From Actinoplanes oblitus (GTDB taxonomy: Bacteria > Actinomycetota > Actinomycetes > Mycobacteriales > Micromonosporaceae), in NCBI RefSeq assembly GCF_030252345.1, contig NZ_CP126980.1, positions 4,045,501 to 4,109,500 of the forward strand: a stretch of DNA of 64,000 nucleotides, in the 5' to 3' direction. This document shows positions 1 through 7,644 of this stretch, piece after piece. The translations under genes were made by a program, and so were the position numbers. Each line of letters begins with the position of its first letter. Within the stretch, counting starts at the first letter, position 1. Under the pieces are notes generated by a model that saw only the letters and a list, made by a program, of their open reading frames with translations, had not been told where the DNA came from and searched no databases.

Positions 1-1
1 G

Positions 2-91
2 ACCGTGGTGGCGGGCGTGGCGCATCTGGAGCCGCCGATCCTGCCGGTGCGGGCGATGCTAGGCCGGTTCGCTGATCTGATGACGCCGTAG
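2..91 (+). CDS. 3' end of an unidentified gene (partial)
   Basis: The reading frame entering the left edge stays open for 29 codons and ends with TAG at 89-91. The residues read as ordinary coding sequence (for example HLEPPILPVRAMLGRFADLM). The gene runs convergently into the leftward small gene that ends at 108, leaving a 16-base gap. No family can be recognised from so short a tail. Confidence 0.5.
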   Translation, partial: TVVAGVAHLEPPILPVRAMLGRFADLMTP

Positions 92-107
92 AGGCTGCCC
101 GGCCAGC

Positions 108-362
108 TCAGTATGGCTGGGTGGGTTGAGCGGCCAGGATGGTGGTGACGGCCGGGTTGTCCAGCGCGGCGAGGCATTCGTCGGCGTAGGCGGAGAACCC
201 GGTCAGGGTGGCAGCCAGCCGCGGGTCGCTCAGGTCGATGTGGCTGCTGTCGACGTGCAAGTCCCGGTGGATACGCGCGCCGAGCCGGTCGAGGGCGGTC
301 GCCAGGACGGTAACCGCGTCGGCGTACGCGGTGTCGGTGCTGGTCGGCGGGTGTGAAGACAT
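108..362 (-). CDS. hypothetical protein, 84 aa, downstream of the HMUDK-domain gene
   Basis: This is an 84-residue acidic, Ala-rich protein without a recognised domain. The start was placed at the ATG at 360-362 because an AGGAGA Shine-Dalgarno sits about 6 bases upstream; the longer open frame above it overlaps the previous gene and is discarded. It lies 35 bases behind the stop of the HMUDK-domain gene on the same strand, so the two probably form one leftward transcript. A role linked to that enzyme is possible from position only. Confidence 0.65.
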   Translation of the reverse strand: MSSHPPTSTDTAYADAVTVLATALDRLGARIHRDLHVDSSHIDLSDPRLAATLTGFSAYADECLAALDNPAVTTILAAQPTQPY

Positions 363-397
363 CGGGTTCTCCTGGTGCTGGTCGGGCGAAGGTGTGA

Positions 398-1441
398 TCA
401 TGCCGGATTCGGTGGTGCCGCGGCGAGCCGGTCGTTGATGGCCCACTTCGGGGGAAACCACGCCGTGACTGGTGCGGTGTCCTGCCGGAAATGCTGCTTG
501 ATCTGGGTGCGGCCGCTGATCCCGGCGATGTCGGGGTGGGCCAGCCGGGCGTACTTGTCGACCTCGCAGAACAGGTTCTGGCAGTCGATCAGGTGCAGAC
601 GACGTCCCCCCAAGGTGGGAAACGACAGATTCAGGCGCGCGAAATGCTCTTCCTGGGTGTCGGTCACGTAGCGGATGATGTCGGTCTCGATCCCGTGGGC
701 TTGGGGGCCGAAGCACTTGCGGATGCCGTCACGGGCGCCGGGGCCGGCGACGACGTATTCCATCTCGTCGAAGGCGAGTTCGGCGGTGTAGTTCAGGTCG
801 ATGGCGAACTGGTAGGCGAGGAAGTTGCCCAAGGTCGGGAACGTGCGCAGCAGGGTGAACACTTCGCGCAGGCTTGCCGCCTCGGCGATTCGGGCCGGCG
901 CGGACGCGGCCATCATCATCTCGAGCAGCCGTAGATGGTTGCGGTGTTTACGAATCTCGCCTAGCTGGGGCGGCGGGATCACGTAGGCGGCGGAGTACAG
1001 CCGCTGTCCGCCGGTCATCGCCGCGCTCAGCACGCTGTCGTAGCGGTCGAACCGGTAGTCGTGCCACGACGGCGTGCCGATCGCCGCGGTCAGCAGCTGC
1101 CAGGTCGAGGAGCGGTTGAACAGTTTGAACAGCATTGTGCGGAAGAAGACTTCGTCCCAGTCCTGATCGCCGCGATAGATGACGTCGCGGATCAGGTGCT
1201 GGCTGACCCGGTCGGCTGCCCGGTAGCAGTTGGTGAACCGGTACTGGCTCAGGATCGGGTCGTGGGTCCAGGGGCGTGGGATGCCGTGCAGGCGGGCGAG
1301 GTACATCTGTTGCCGGGCGGCGGCGAAACGCCAGTAGGTGTCGAACACCGCAGTGGGTTTCAGGTGGCGGCCTGCTATCAGCGTTGTGGTGCGGGCGGCT
1401 TCCAGATGAGGTTCCACCTGGGCGGCTACCGCAACAGTCAT
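398..1441 (-). CDS. 5-hydroxymethyl-dU DNA kinase helical-domain protein (HMUDK_hel, nucleotide kinase domain)
   Basis: The 347-residue product matches the family annotated as nucleotide kinase domain / 5-hmdU DNA kinase helical domain (PF18723). Characteristic blocks occur in order: TNCYRAADRVSQHLI, VFFRTMLFKLFN, LYSAAYVIPPP, LGNFLAYQFAIDLNY, FDEMEYVVAGPGARDGIRKCF and LIDCQNLFCEVDKYARLAHP. In phages the domain belongs to enzymes that modify 5-hydroxymethyluracil in DNA; no Walker A motif is visible here, so catalysis is unproven and the bacterial role is inferred. The ATG at 1439-1441 lies inside a 26-bp palindrome and has no Shine-Dalgarno, which suggests leaderless translation and repression at the start site. 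An in-frame ATG at 1465 would add eight residues. The gene is divergent from a ribbon-helix-helix gene and probably co-transcribed with the 84-aa gene. Confidence 0.85.
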   Translation of the reverse strand: MTVAVAAQVEPHLEAARTTTLIAGRHLKPTAVFDTYWRFAAARQQMYLARLHGIPRPWTHDPILSQYRFTNCYRAADRVSQHLIRDVIYRGDQDWDEVFFRTMLFKLFNRSSTWQLLTAAIGTPSWHDYRFDRYDSVLSAAMTGGQRLYSAAYVIPPPQLGEIRKHRNHLRLLEMMMAASAPARIAEAASLREVFTLLRTFPTLGNFLAYQFAIDLNYTAELAFDEMEYVVAGPGARDGIRKCFGPQAHGIETDIIRYVTDTQEEHFARLNLSFPTLGGRRLHLIDCQNLFCEVDKYARLAHPDIAGISGRTQIKQHFRQDTAPVTAWFPPKWAINDRLAAAPPNPA

Positions 1442-1465
1442 GTATCTAATATATATTAGATACAT
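1440..1465. promoter_or_regulatory. perfect 26-bp AT-rich palindrome, probable operator
   Basis: Bases 1440-1465 are self-complementary, each half reading ATGTATCTAATAT toward the centre. It is an AT-rich island in high-GC DNA and contains the start codon of the leftward HMUDK-domain gene. It lies 25 bases before the start of the rightward ribbon-helix-helix gene. This is the expected position for an operator bound by that protein and controlling both genes; binding is inference. A related half-site (ATGTATCTATAT) occurs at 44003-44014. Confidence 0.7.
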
Positions 1466-1489
1466 ACTGCGATCCAGAGGGGCTGCGCG

Positions 1490-1786
1490 TTGGGTCTGCT
1501 GAAAGATTCGGACCGCCGGACGACCTCCGTGCAGTGGCCCGACGAAGTCGACGCCCACCTCGACCTGCTGGTGCGCCTGGCCGCCGGTGAGGGCATCCTG
1601 ATCAGTCGCGCGCAGATGCTCTCCGCTCTGGTGGCTGACGCGAACCTCGACAAGAACGTGGTCGCGACGATCGCCCGCCGCTACCTGAGCAATCTCAACG
1701 AGGGAGACTTGGCCCGCACCGCCCCACCGGAGCAACACCTGCCCGTGGTCCGGCACCGGGGACGTCAGCGCGCCCGGCCTGCATGA
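1490..1786 (+). CDS. ribbon-helix-helix type DNA-binding protein
   Basis: The product has 98 residues. Residues 9-50 follow the ribbon-helix-helix pattern: a short strand (RRTTSVQW), a helix (DEVDAHLDLLVRLAAG), then a second helix (SRAQMLSALVADANLD), followed by a basic Pro-rich tail. TTG at 1490 is taken as the start because AGAGGGG lies about 7 bases upstream. The gene diverges from the HMUDK-domain gene, with the 26-bp palindrome between them, so autoregulation and control of the modification gene are likely. The fold call rests on pattern, not on a database match. Confidence 0.6.
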   Translation: MGLLKDSDRRTTSVQWPDEVDAHLDLLVRLAAGEGILISRAQMLSALVADANLDKNVVATIARRYLSNLNEGDLARTAPPEQHLPVVRHRGRQRARPA

Positions 1787-1796
1787 CCGCCGGTGT

Positions 1797-2423
1797 CTAC
1801 CGGATGGCGCCGACTCGCATGGCAAGGCTGCGCAGGCCCGCCGGTGTCACCGTCGGCGCGTACAACATGCGGGTGATCAGCTCATGCGACGACGGGCGCC
1901 GCAACTCTTGCGGTGCCTGACTTTCGGCGGCCTGCAGTGCTTGTGACGCCCGATCGTGGCGGCCGTGCTGCTCCCAGGTTCGGGCGGTGTCGATGTAGTA
2001 CCGGGCATACCGTTCGGGGGTTTCTAGCAGCCGCATATCAACGGTGCTGGCATGATCGAGGGCTGCCGTGCTGTCACCTACCGCGGTGAAGGCGCTGATC
2101 TTGTAGACCGCGACGTGAGTGGGGCTGAACGTGATCTCCCCGGCATGAACCGGGGCGCGCAGCCGGCCAGCGGCAGCCGCCTCGTCGATCAGCGTCTGGG
2201 CCTGGGCTCGCCGACCGGCCTGGGCGCCGGCGTATGACGCGGTGCGCAGCAGCGAACCGTACGTGGCCAGTTCTGCGTCGCTGGCGTGCGGTCCCGGCTG
2301 TATGTCGGCCGCCGCAGCCGACAGCAAAGCGATCGCATCGTCGTGGTGCCCGGCGCGCCGCATTGCGATCGCGGTTGAGCGGCTGGCGTGAGCTACCGGC
2401 CTAGCTAGGACTGACCGGAGCTT
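1797..2423 (-). pseudogene. C-terminal fragment of an XRE/TPR-type actinobacterial regulator
   Basis: The frame encodes helical repeats typical of the C-terminal half of large actinobacterial XRE regulators, for example LLETPERYARYYIDTARTWEQHGRHDRASQAL and SHELITRMLY. Such proteins are about 400 residues with an N-terminal helix-turn-helix; here only about 190 residues from the first ATG (2363) remain. The frame is open only to 2423, where a stop blocks extension, so the DNA-binding domain is missing. It ends 10 bases from the convergent ribbon-helix-helix gene. It is probably a truncated remnant left by rearrangement. Confidence 0.6.
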
Positions 2424-2605
2424 CTACCCGCAAGATCAGAATTTCTCTTCTCTGTTCGGCCGGGTCCTGGGCCTTTGGTCCGTTTTGCCTTGGCAGGGCC
2501 TTTACCTGCGTTATCGGCGGCTTCACGTCTGCAGGCGTCGGCGTGAGCTCGGGCGATTACTCGCCAAAAGTCTGACCAGCACTGCTGTGCTGTTATTTTC
2601 GTCAT
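2405..2605 (-). CDS. small basic hypothetical protein, 66 aa
   Basis: The product has 66 residues, with a helical N-terminus (TAQQCWSDFWRVIARAHADACRREAAD) and a Lys/Arg/Gly-rich tail suggesting nucleic-acid binding. The ATG at 2603-2605 is preferred because GGAAGGGG lies about 10 bases upstream; two TTG codons just before it are alternatives. It lies 84 bases downstream of the Xis-like gene on the same strand and slightly overlaps the truncated regulator fragment. No family is recognised. Confidence 0.5.
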   Translation of the reverse strand: MTKITAQQCWSDFWRVIARAHADACRREAADNAGKGPAKAKRTKGPGPGRTEKRNSDLAGRSSGQS

Positions 2606-2689
2606 CAACAAGACCCCTTCCGTATTGGCCGGTAGGCAGCTGAAGGAATTTGCTTCCGGATCACATACATGTGCTCTGTAGGGTGTGCA

Positions 2690-2899
2690 TTAGTCGTCAG
2701 CGCAGGCTTCCCGATCGGCGACGAATCGCTCGACGCCGGACAGGCGGAAGCGCACATACTTCCCTAACCGGAATCCGGGCGGCGCTTCGCCTGCGGAGCG
2801 CCATTTTCTCAATGTTCCGACCGGAACTTTCAGAAGGTTGGCTACTTCGTCGATAGTGAGAATTTCGTCCTGGAGCTTCCTCGAGCCCTGTGTCGACAT
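2690..2899 (-). CDS. excisionase/BldC-family helix-turn-helix protein
   Basis: The 69-residue product has the MerR-like winged helix of the Xis/AlpA/BldC group. The recognition region is LTIDEVANLLKVPVGTLRKWRSAGEAPPG, followed by the wing FRLGKYVRFRLSGVERFV. The ATG at 2897-2899 has an AAGGAG site 6 bases upstream. Family members act as excisionases or as regulators that bind arrays of about 10-bp direct repeats cooperatively. Eighty bases upstream of this gene begins an array with exactly that period (2981-3042), which points to autoregulation and possibly control of the divergent primase gene. No integrase is present, so a role in excision cannot be tested here. Confidence 0.85.
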   Translation of the reverse strand: MSTQGSRKLQDEILTIDEVANLLKVPVGTLRKWRSAGEAPPGFRLGKYVRFRLSGVERFVADREACADD

Positions 2900-2980
2900 G
2901 CGCGCTCCTTGGGAACGTTGACCCGCCGCAAACGGCGATGCGCAATATGGATCCATGTTGCACGGTGGTTGGAGGTTCGG

Positions 2981-3042
2981 ATAGTTGTCTCCGGTTGTCT
3001 GCGGCGTAACACGACAACCAGAGACAATCAGAGACAACTTCT
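2981..3042. repeat. 10-bp-period GACAAC array A (inverted halves)
   Basis: The left half, read on the minus strand (3004 to 2981), contains AGACAACCGG then AGACAACTAT. The right half, on the plus strand from 3012, contains CGACAACCAG, AGACAATCAG and AGACAACTTC. The units are exactly 10 bases apart and the two halves point away from each other. The array lies between the divergent Xis-like and primase genes. Related arrays occur at 11141-11170 and 22418-22447. The likely role is an operator for the Xis/BldC-like protein, or an iteron-type replication site. Confidence 0.75.
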
Positions 3043-3186
3043 ACAATCCACGATTAGCTACAAGGCTCAATGCTGCACGCTAACGAACAGCTTGCGTAGC
3101 TTCCTCTTGCGCTGGGACGGCTTTTCGGGCGGCGGGTTGAAGGTAAGCCCTGCCCATCCGTTCTAGGGCTGGCCGGCCTGCGTGGT

Positions 3187-5709
3187 TTGGCCTGCGCTTC
3201 TGTTCCTGAGCCTGGATGGGGATACGTGGATCTTGAACCAGATATGGTTGCGGCCGCATTGGCTTGGCATGACGCTGGCTGTGCGGTCATTCCCATACGT
3301 GCTGATGGCAGTAAAGCGCCTCTGGTTCCGTGGCGGACCTATCAGAATGAGCGGGCGAGCCGCGATGAGGTTCGGCGATGGTTCGCGAAAGGGCCGCCCG
3401 GACTTGCGGTGCTGTGCGGTGAGGTATCGGGTCACTTGGAGATGCTGGAGTTGGAGGGCCGCGCTGTCGCCGAGGGATTAGCGCACGGGCTCGTCGAACT
3501 CGTCGAGGCCGCCGGCCTCCAAGAGCTTTGGCAGCGAGTGGCCGTTAACGGCTATGCCGAGCGCACTCCATCGGGTGGTGTGCATCTGCTGTATCGCATC
3601 GATGGCGGTGAGGTCGGGCGGAACTTCAAACTTGCTCGGCGCCTGGCTACCGAAGGCGAGTTGGCTCTCGATCCCGCTGACAAGATCAAAACCCTTGCCG
3701 AGACTCGGGGCGAAGGCGGCTACACGATCGTTGCTCCATCGCACGGCACGGTGCATGAAACGCGAAGGCCGTGGACGGCGATCAGCGGCTCGGTTCCTAA
3801 CCGGATCCCGACGCTGTCGGTGGAGGAACGCCACGCTCTGCATGCGATCGTTCGGTCGTTAGACGCCATGCCGCCTCCGGCCCCGATTCCGTCGAGCACG
3901 CGAAGGCCACCCACGGAGGGAGGGCTGAGTCCAGGCGACGACTTCGATCGGCGTACCGACTGGTCGGACATCTTGGTGCCGGCAGGCTGGACCCTGGTGT
4001 CCCGGATAGGGCGAACCCGGTATTGGCGGCGTCCGGGAAAACATACGGGTGTCTCGGCTACGACGGGTCGTGCCGATGATCGTGACCGCCTGTGGGTCTT
4101 CAGCTCCAACACGAGCTTCGACACCGAAGTTCCGATCACCAAGTTTCACGCCTATGCGACGCTGCACCATAGCGGTGACCACACGGCTGCGGCCCGAGCT
4201 CTACGCGGTGCCGGCTTCGGCAGACCGCTGGCACCGGACAACTGTGCGGCCGATACCCCGAAGGACTCGCCGCGGGCAGAACCTCCCCGACAAGCGCGGG
4301 ACGCCGGGACCACTGCTCGGGTAATCGAGGAGCCGATGCCGCACGTGGCGGCCTGGGGACCGACCGAGGACGGCTTGGCGCGTGCTTTGGTCGCCCATCA
4401 TGGACATGAGCTGCGCTACTGCCCGCAACGAGGTAAGTGGCTGTTGTGGGTCGGGCATCGCTGGGCATGGGATGACGCAGAACGGCATCGGGAGTTTGTG
4501 CGCGCGCTGGCGCGGGATCTGCCGTCGAGCGGTCCGTGGCGCCGGTTCCGCGGCAAGGCGCTGTCGGCCGGCGGGGTGTCGGGAGTGATCCGGCTCGCCC
4601 GGTCAGATCCGTCGATCACCGTGGGAATGCATGAGCTGGACGCGCGTCCGTACGAGTTGAACACGCCGCACGGTGTGGTCGATCTGCGGACCGCGAAGAT
4701 GCGGCCGTCGGATCCTGCGCTGTTGCACACCCGATGCGCTGCCGCGGCGCCGGACTTCGATCGGCGATCGGAGGCCTTCGACAGGTTCTTGCAGGACACC
4801 TTCGGTGACGACACCGCGTTGGCGGGATATGTGCAGCGGCTGCTCGGGGTGTCCGCGATCGGGGTGGTGCTGGAGCAGTTGCTGCCGTTCGCGGTGGGTC
4901 CTGGGGCCAACGGTAAGTCGACGCTGATGGAGGCGGCTATGCAGGCTCTGGGACGTGATGAGGGTGGCTACGCGGCCGCCGCGTCAGCCGAGATGTTGAT
5001 GGTGCGCAAGCACGTCGAACATCCTGCCGAACTGGCACAACTGGCTGGCGCCCGGTTGGTGGTGTGCACGGAGCTCGACGAGGGGCAGCGGTTCGCTGAG
5101 GCGCGGGTGAAGCAACTGACAGGCAAGGATTCCATCAACGCCCGGTTCATGCACCGCAATCCGTTCACCTTTGCTCCGACTCACACCTTGTGGCTGCTCG
5201 CTAACTATCTGCCTGCGGCGCGGGCAGGTGGGCCAGCGTTCTGGCGAAGGATCAGGGTCTTGCCGTTCCACCGGATCGTGCCGGCCGAGCGGCAGATCAA
5301 GCAGCTCGGGGAGATCCTGGCCCAGGACGCGCCGGCGGTGCTTGCGTGGATGGTGTCAGGAGCGGCGGCGTATCACACAGAGGGGCTACAGGAGCCGGCG
5401 TCGGTGTTGGCCGCGACCGAGGCCTATGCGCGGGATCAAGACACTGTGGGCCGTTTTGTCGAGGAGATGTGCCGTCACGGGCAGCAAGCCGCCACGCTGC
5501 GAGTGGCGACCACGGTCCTACGCGAGGCGTATGAGCAGTGGTGCGAGCAGGCCGGCGAGCGGCCCGTGCTGGCCAAGCGGCTGACTCAGGAGCTGCGTCG
5601 TTTCGAGGTCGTCGATGTCAGGGGCGGAAAGGGGCGCCGCTTCTACGAGGGCATCGCTCTGGTCGACGTAGAAGACGCTCAGCGGTCCCTGATGGGTCGG
5701 ACGGCATGA
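3187..5709 (+). CDS. bifunctional primase/polymerase with D5-type SF3 helicase (replication protein)
   Basis: The product is about 840 residues. The N-terminus is a Prim-Pol domain (ALAWHDAGCAVIPIRADGSKAP, the acidic LEMLELEG strand, and SGGVHLLYR). The C-terminal third is a D5/P4-type superfamily 3 helicase, with Walker A in GPGANGKST (about residues 573-581), LVVCTELDEG as Walker B region and LWLLANYLPAA as motif C. The tail RFVEEMCR...YEQWCEQAGERP is typical of phage/plasmid P4-family primases. Such proteins start plasmid or element replication. TTG at 3187 is the longest start; GTG at 3226, behind GGATGGGGA, is an equally good choice. Array A lies upstream and could be part of the origin. 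Confidence 0.9.
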   Translation: MACASVPEPGWGYVDLEPDMVAAALAWHDAGCAVIPIRADGSKAPLVPWRTYQNERASRDEVRRWFAKGPPGLAVLCGEVSGHLEMLELEGRAVAEGLAHGLVELVEAAGLQELWQRVAVNGYAERTPSGGVHLLYRIDGGEVGRNFKLARRLATEGELALDPADKIKTLAETRGEGGYTIVAPSHGTVHETRRPWTAISGSVPNRIPTLSVEERHALHAIVRSLDAMPPPAPIPSSTRRPPTEGGLSPGDDFDRRTDWSDILVPAGWTLVSRIGRTRYWRRPGKHTGVSATTGRADDRDRLWVFSSNTSFDTEVPITKFHAYATLHHSGDHTAAARALRGAGFGRPLAPDNCAADTPKDSPRAEPPRQARDAGTTARVIEEPMPHVAAWGPTEDGLARALVAHHGHELRYCPQRGKWLLWVGHRWAWDDAERHREFVRALARDLPSSGPWRRFRGKALSAGGVSGVIRLARSDPSITVGMHELDARPYELNTPHGVVDLRTAKMRPSDPALLHTRCAAAAPDFDRRSEAFDRFLQDTFGDDTALAGYVQRLLGVSAIGVVLEQLLPFAVGPGANGKSTLMEAAMQALGRDEGGYAAAASAEMLMVRKHVEHPAELAQLAGARLVVCTELDEGQRFAEARVKQLTGKDSINARFMHRNPFTFAPTHTLWLLANYLPAARAGGPAFWRRIRVLPFHRIVPAERQIKQLGEILAQDAPAVLAWMVSGAAAYHTEGLQEPASVLAATEAYARDQDTVGRFVEEMCRHGQQAATLRVATTVLREAYEQWCEQAGERPVLAKRLTQELRRFEVVDVRGGKGRRFYEGIALVDVEDAQRSLMGRTA

Positions 5710-5813
5710 GCGGTCGGGTGGCAGGGGTGGCAGGAGTGCCGGGACTTCCGGTAACCGCTCTTACGCGCGGGCGCGCGTGGTACAGGATGGCCAAGTATCG
5801 GATCCGGCTATAG
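5706..5813 (+). CDS. possible 35-aa peptide overlapping the primase stop
   Basis: An ATGA overlap at 5706-5709 joins the primase stop to an open frame of 35 codons beginning MSGRVAGVAGVPGLPV and ending with a basic tail (RAWYRMAKYRIRL). The coupling resembles translational reinitiation, but the first half of the peptide is simply the left arm of an inverted repeat. It may therefore be a by-product of the repeat. No family is known. Confidence 0.3.
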   Translation: MSGRVAGVAGVPGLPVTALTRGRAWYRMAKYRIRL

Positions 5814-5882
5814 ACCGCTTCCGCGCGTGCATGACGCGCCCGCGCAGGGGAAGGGCTCGGGAACTCCTGCCACCCCTGCCAC
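5718..5882. repeat. 20-bp inverted repeat after the primase gene
   Basis: GTGGCAGGGGTGGCAGGAGT at 5718-5737 is repeated as an exact reverse complement at 5863-5882, about 125 bases later. Each arm is itself a tandem of GGCAGGGGT units, and the right arm continues with another CCCCTGCC copy. It could be a long-range hairpin at the 3' end of the primase transcript or a protein-binding site. No T-tract is present, so a simple intrinsic terminator is unlikely. Confidence 0.7.
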
Positions 5883-6264
5883 CCCTGCCATTCTGTCTGT
5901 TCTCATGGCTTCTGCCCCGCTGCAGACCGGGCCGTAGGCCAGCGTATGGGTCCGGTGTATCGAACACCTGCGCTTAGCGGGTCGATGCGGAGCGCTATGG
6001 CCGCCTAAGAGGCGAACTGGCTAGTCATCGGCCTCTATGGGCGATAGCACGGCTTTGGTATAGATGAGTCGTAGCTGTCGGAGCGAAGATCGTAGATCTG
6101 GTTGGTGATGTACCGACGAGGGTGGCACCCGGCGGCCCGAGGTGCTCGAGGTGCTCGAGTCAAATGTGCCCTCGTGTCTAAGGGGATGCCGCGCTGGCCG
6201 AGCGTGCTGATACCGGGCTGTTCCGGTACGTCGGAACTGCGATCTGAGATATCGAGGACGGAAC
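5883..6264. other. intergenic region before the first methyltransferase gene
   Basis: No convincing gene is seen between the primase region and the methyltransferase start. Leftward open frames here have weak codon character. The stretch should contain the promoter of the downstream gene, but no clear -35/-10 pair stands out. GAGGACGGA just before 6265 is the ribosome binding site of the next gene. Confidence 0.4.
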
Positions 6265-7401
6265 GTGGCCAAAAAGTCGGAGTCCGCAGTGGGGCAGAAC
6301 AGCAAGCTGATGCAACTGCGTGAGGCGATGGCCAGTCCTGGCCGGGATGAGAAGGGCTGGTCACGCAGCGAAGTCGCTGACGCGGTGAACCAGGCGTTGG
6401 ACGACTTGTACCCCGGCGAGTCCACGACCGCGGATGAGGTCGATGGCCGATGGATCGGCAAACTCGAACGGGGACAACACAGTTGGCCATCCGAACGACG
6501 CCGTGCCGCCTTGCGGAGCGTGTTCGGAGTCGAGACCGACGCGGAACTCGGGCTGTACATCCGTAGGAAAAATGCCCCGGGGGCTGGGCGCGTCACACCG
6601 AAGTCATCGCAGCTTGACACCAGCACGCCGCATCCTGCGCGCCGGTACAACTATTGGCTGGGGGGCAAGGACAACTTTGCTGCGGATCGGCAGTCTGGAG
6701 ATGAGATCAGCAGGCTGTTCCCGACCGCGATGATCGCCGCGCGCGCCAACCGTGCCTTCCTGCGTCGAGCCGTCAGCTATCTAGCGCATCGGGGGATCCG
6801 GCAGTTTCTCGACATCGGCACCGGATTGCCGGCGCCCGACAACACTCACGAGGTTGCACAGCGCATTGCGCCGAGCTCCCGTGTGGTCTACGTGGACAAC
6901 GATCCGATCGTCATGGTCCATGCGCGTGCGTTGCTGCAAAGCCATCCGGAGGGCCGGACCGCCTACCTTGAGGGCGACTTGCGCGAGCCGCAGGCGATCC
7001 TTCGGCATCGTCTGCTCAAGCAGACGCTGGACATGACGGAGCCAGTTGCTCTGCTGCTCGTCGCTGTGTTGCATTTCATTCAGGACGATGACGAGGCCGT
7101 AGCTGTCGTGAAGAAGCTGCGAGACTCCTTGCCTTCGGGTAGCTATCTGGTTGTCAGCAATGCCACGACGGACTTCAACGCCCCGGAGGTGGTCGCCGCC
7201 TATGAGGGAATGGTGGCCGCCGGCAAGAACGATATCCGCTGCCGTCCTAAGGAGCAGTTCAGCAGGTTCCTGGATGGGCTAGAGCTTGTTGAGCCGGGCA
7301 TCGTTCCGGCCAACGATTGGCGTGCCGAGGATCTGGGGGATCCAGAGCGACCGTCGGCGGCAGATGTGTCTCTCTACGGGGCGGTCGGCCGGGTGCTGTG
7401 A
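6265..7401 (+). CDS. SAM-dependent methyltransferase (PF04672) with XRE-like N-terminal domain
   Basis: The product has 378 residues. Residues about 15-105 resemble the helix-turn-helix head of actinobacterial XRE regulators (WSRSEVADAVNQALDDLY, GRWIGKLERGQHSWPSERRRAALRSVFGV). Residues 118-378 form the PF04672 S-adenosylmethionine methyltransferase, with TPHPARRYNYWLGGKDNFAADR, the SAM-binding FLDIGTGLPAPDNTHEVAQ and VVYVDNDPIVMVHARALL. PF04672 proteins normally lack this head. Their substrates are mostly unknown. GTG at 6265 follows GAGGACGGA. A paralogue with the same two-part build follows at 7645, so the pair arose by tandem duplication. Confidence 0.85.
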   Translation: MAKKSESAVGQNSKLMQLREAMASPGRDEKGWSRSEVADAVNQALDDLYPGESTTADEVDGRWIGKLERGQHSWPSERRRAALRSVFGVETDAELGLYIRRKNAPGAGRVTPKSSQLDTSTPHPARRYNYWLGGKDNFAADRQSGDEISRLFPTAMIAARANRAFLRRAVSYLAHRGIRQFLDIGTGLPAPDNTHEVAQRIAPSSRVVYVDNDPIVMVHARALLQSHPEGRTAYLEGDLREPQAILRHRLLKQTLDMTEPVALLLVAVLHFIQDDDEAVAVVKKLRDSLPSGSYLVVSNATTDFNAPEVVAAYEGMVAAGKNDIRCRPKEQFSRFLDGLELVEPGIVPANDWRAEDLGDPERPSAADVSLYGAVGRVL

Positions 7402-7644
7402 GCGCCGTCCCAGCGGGCGGTCGGGGGATGACGTGGCAGATCTGCCTTCGGCTGGCCCGCGTTGCCAAGCTGAGCGGCGATTGGTGACCGAGGGGAGTGC
7501 GTGCCTTGCGTAGCTTGTAGCCGTCCGGGCCATCTCGGACAGTAAATCGGTATTCCGCACGCGACACGTCGGGGTTCACTATTGATCATGTTGTCTGGCG
7601 GTCGTCGACTGTCAGGGCGTTGGGACTACGGAGTGGGGGCAGCG

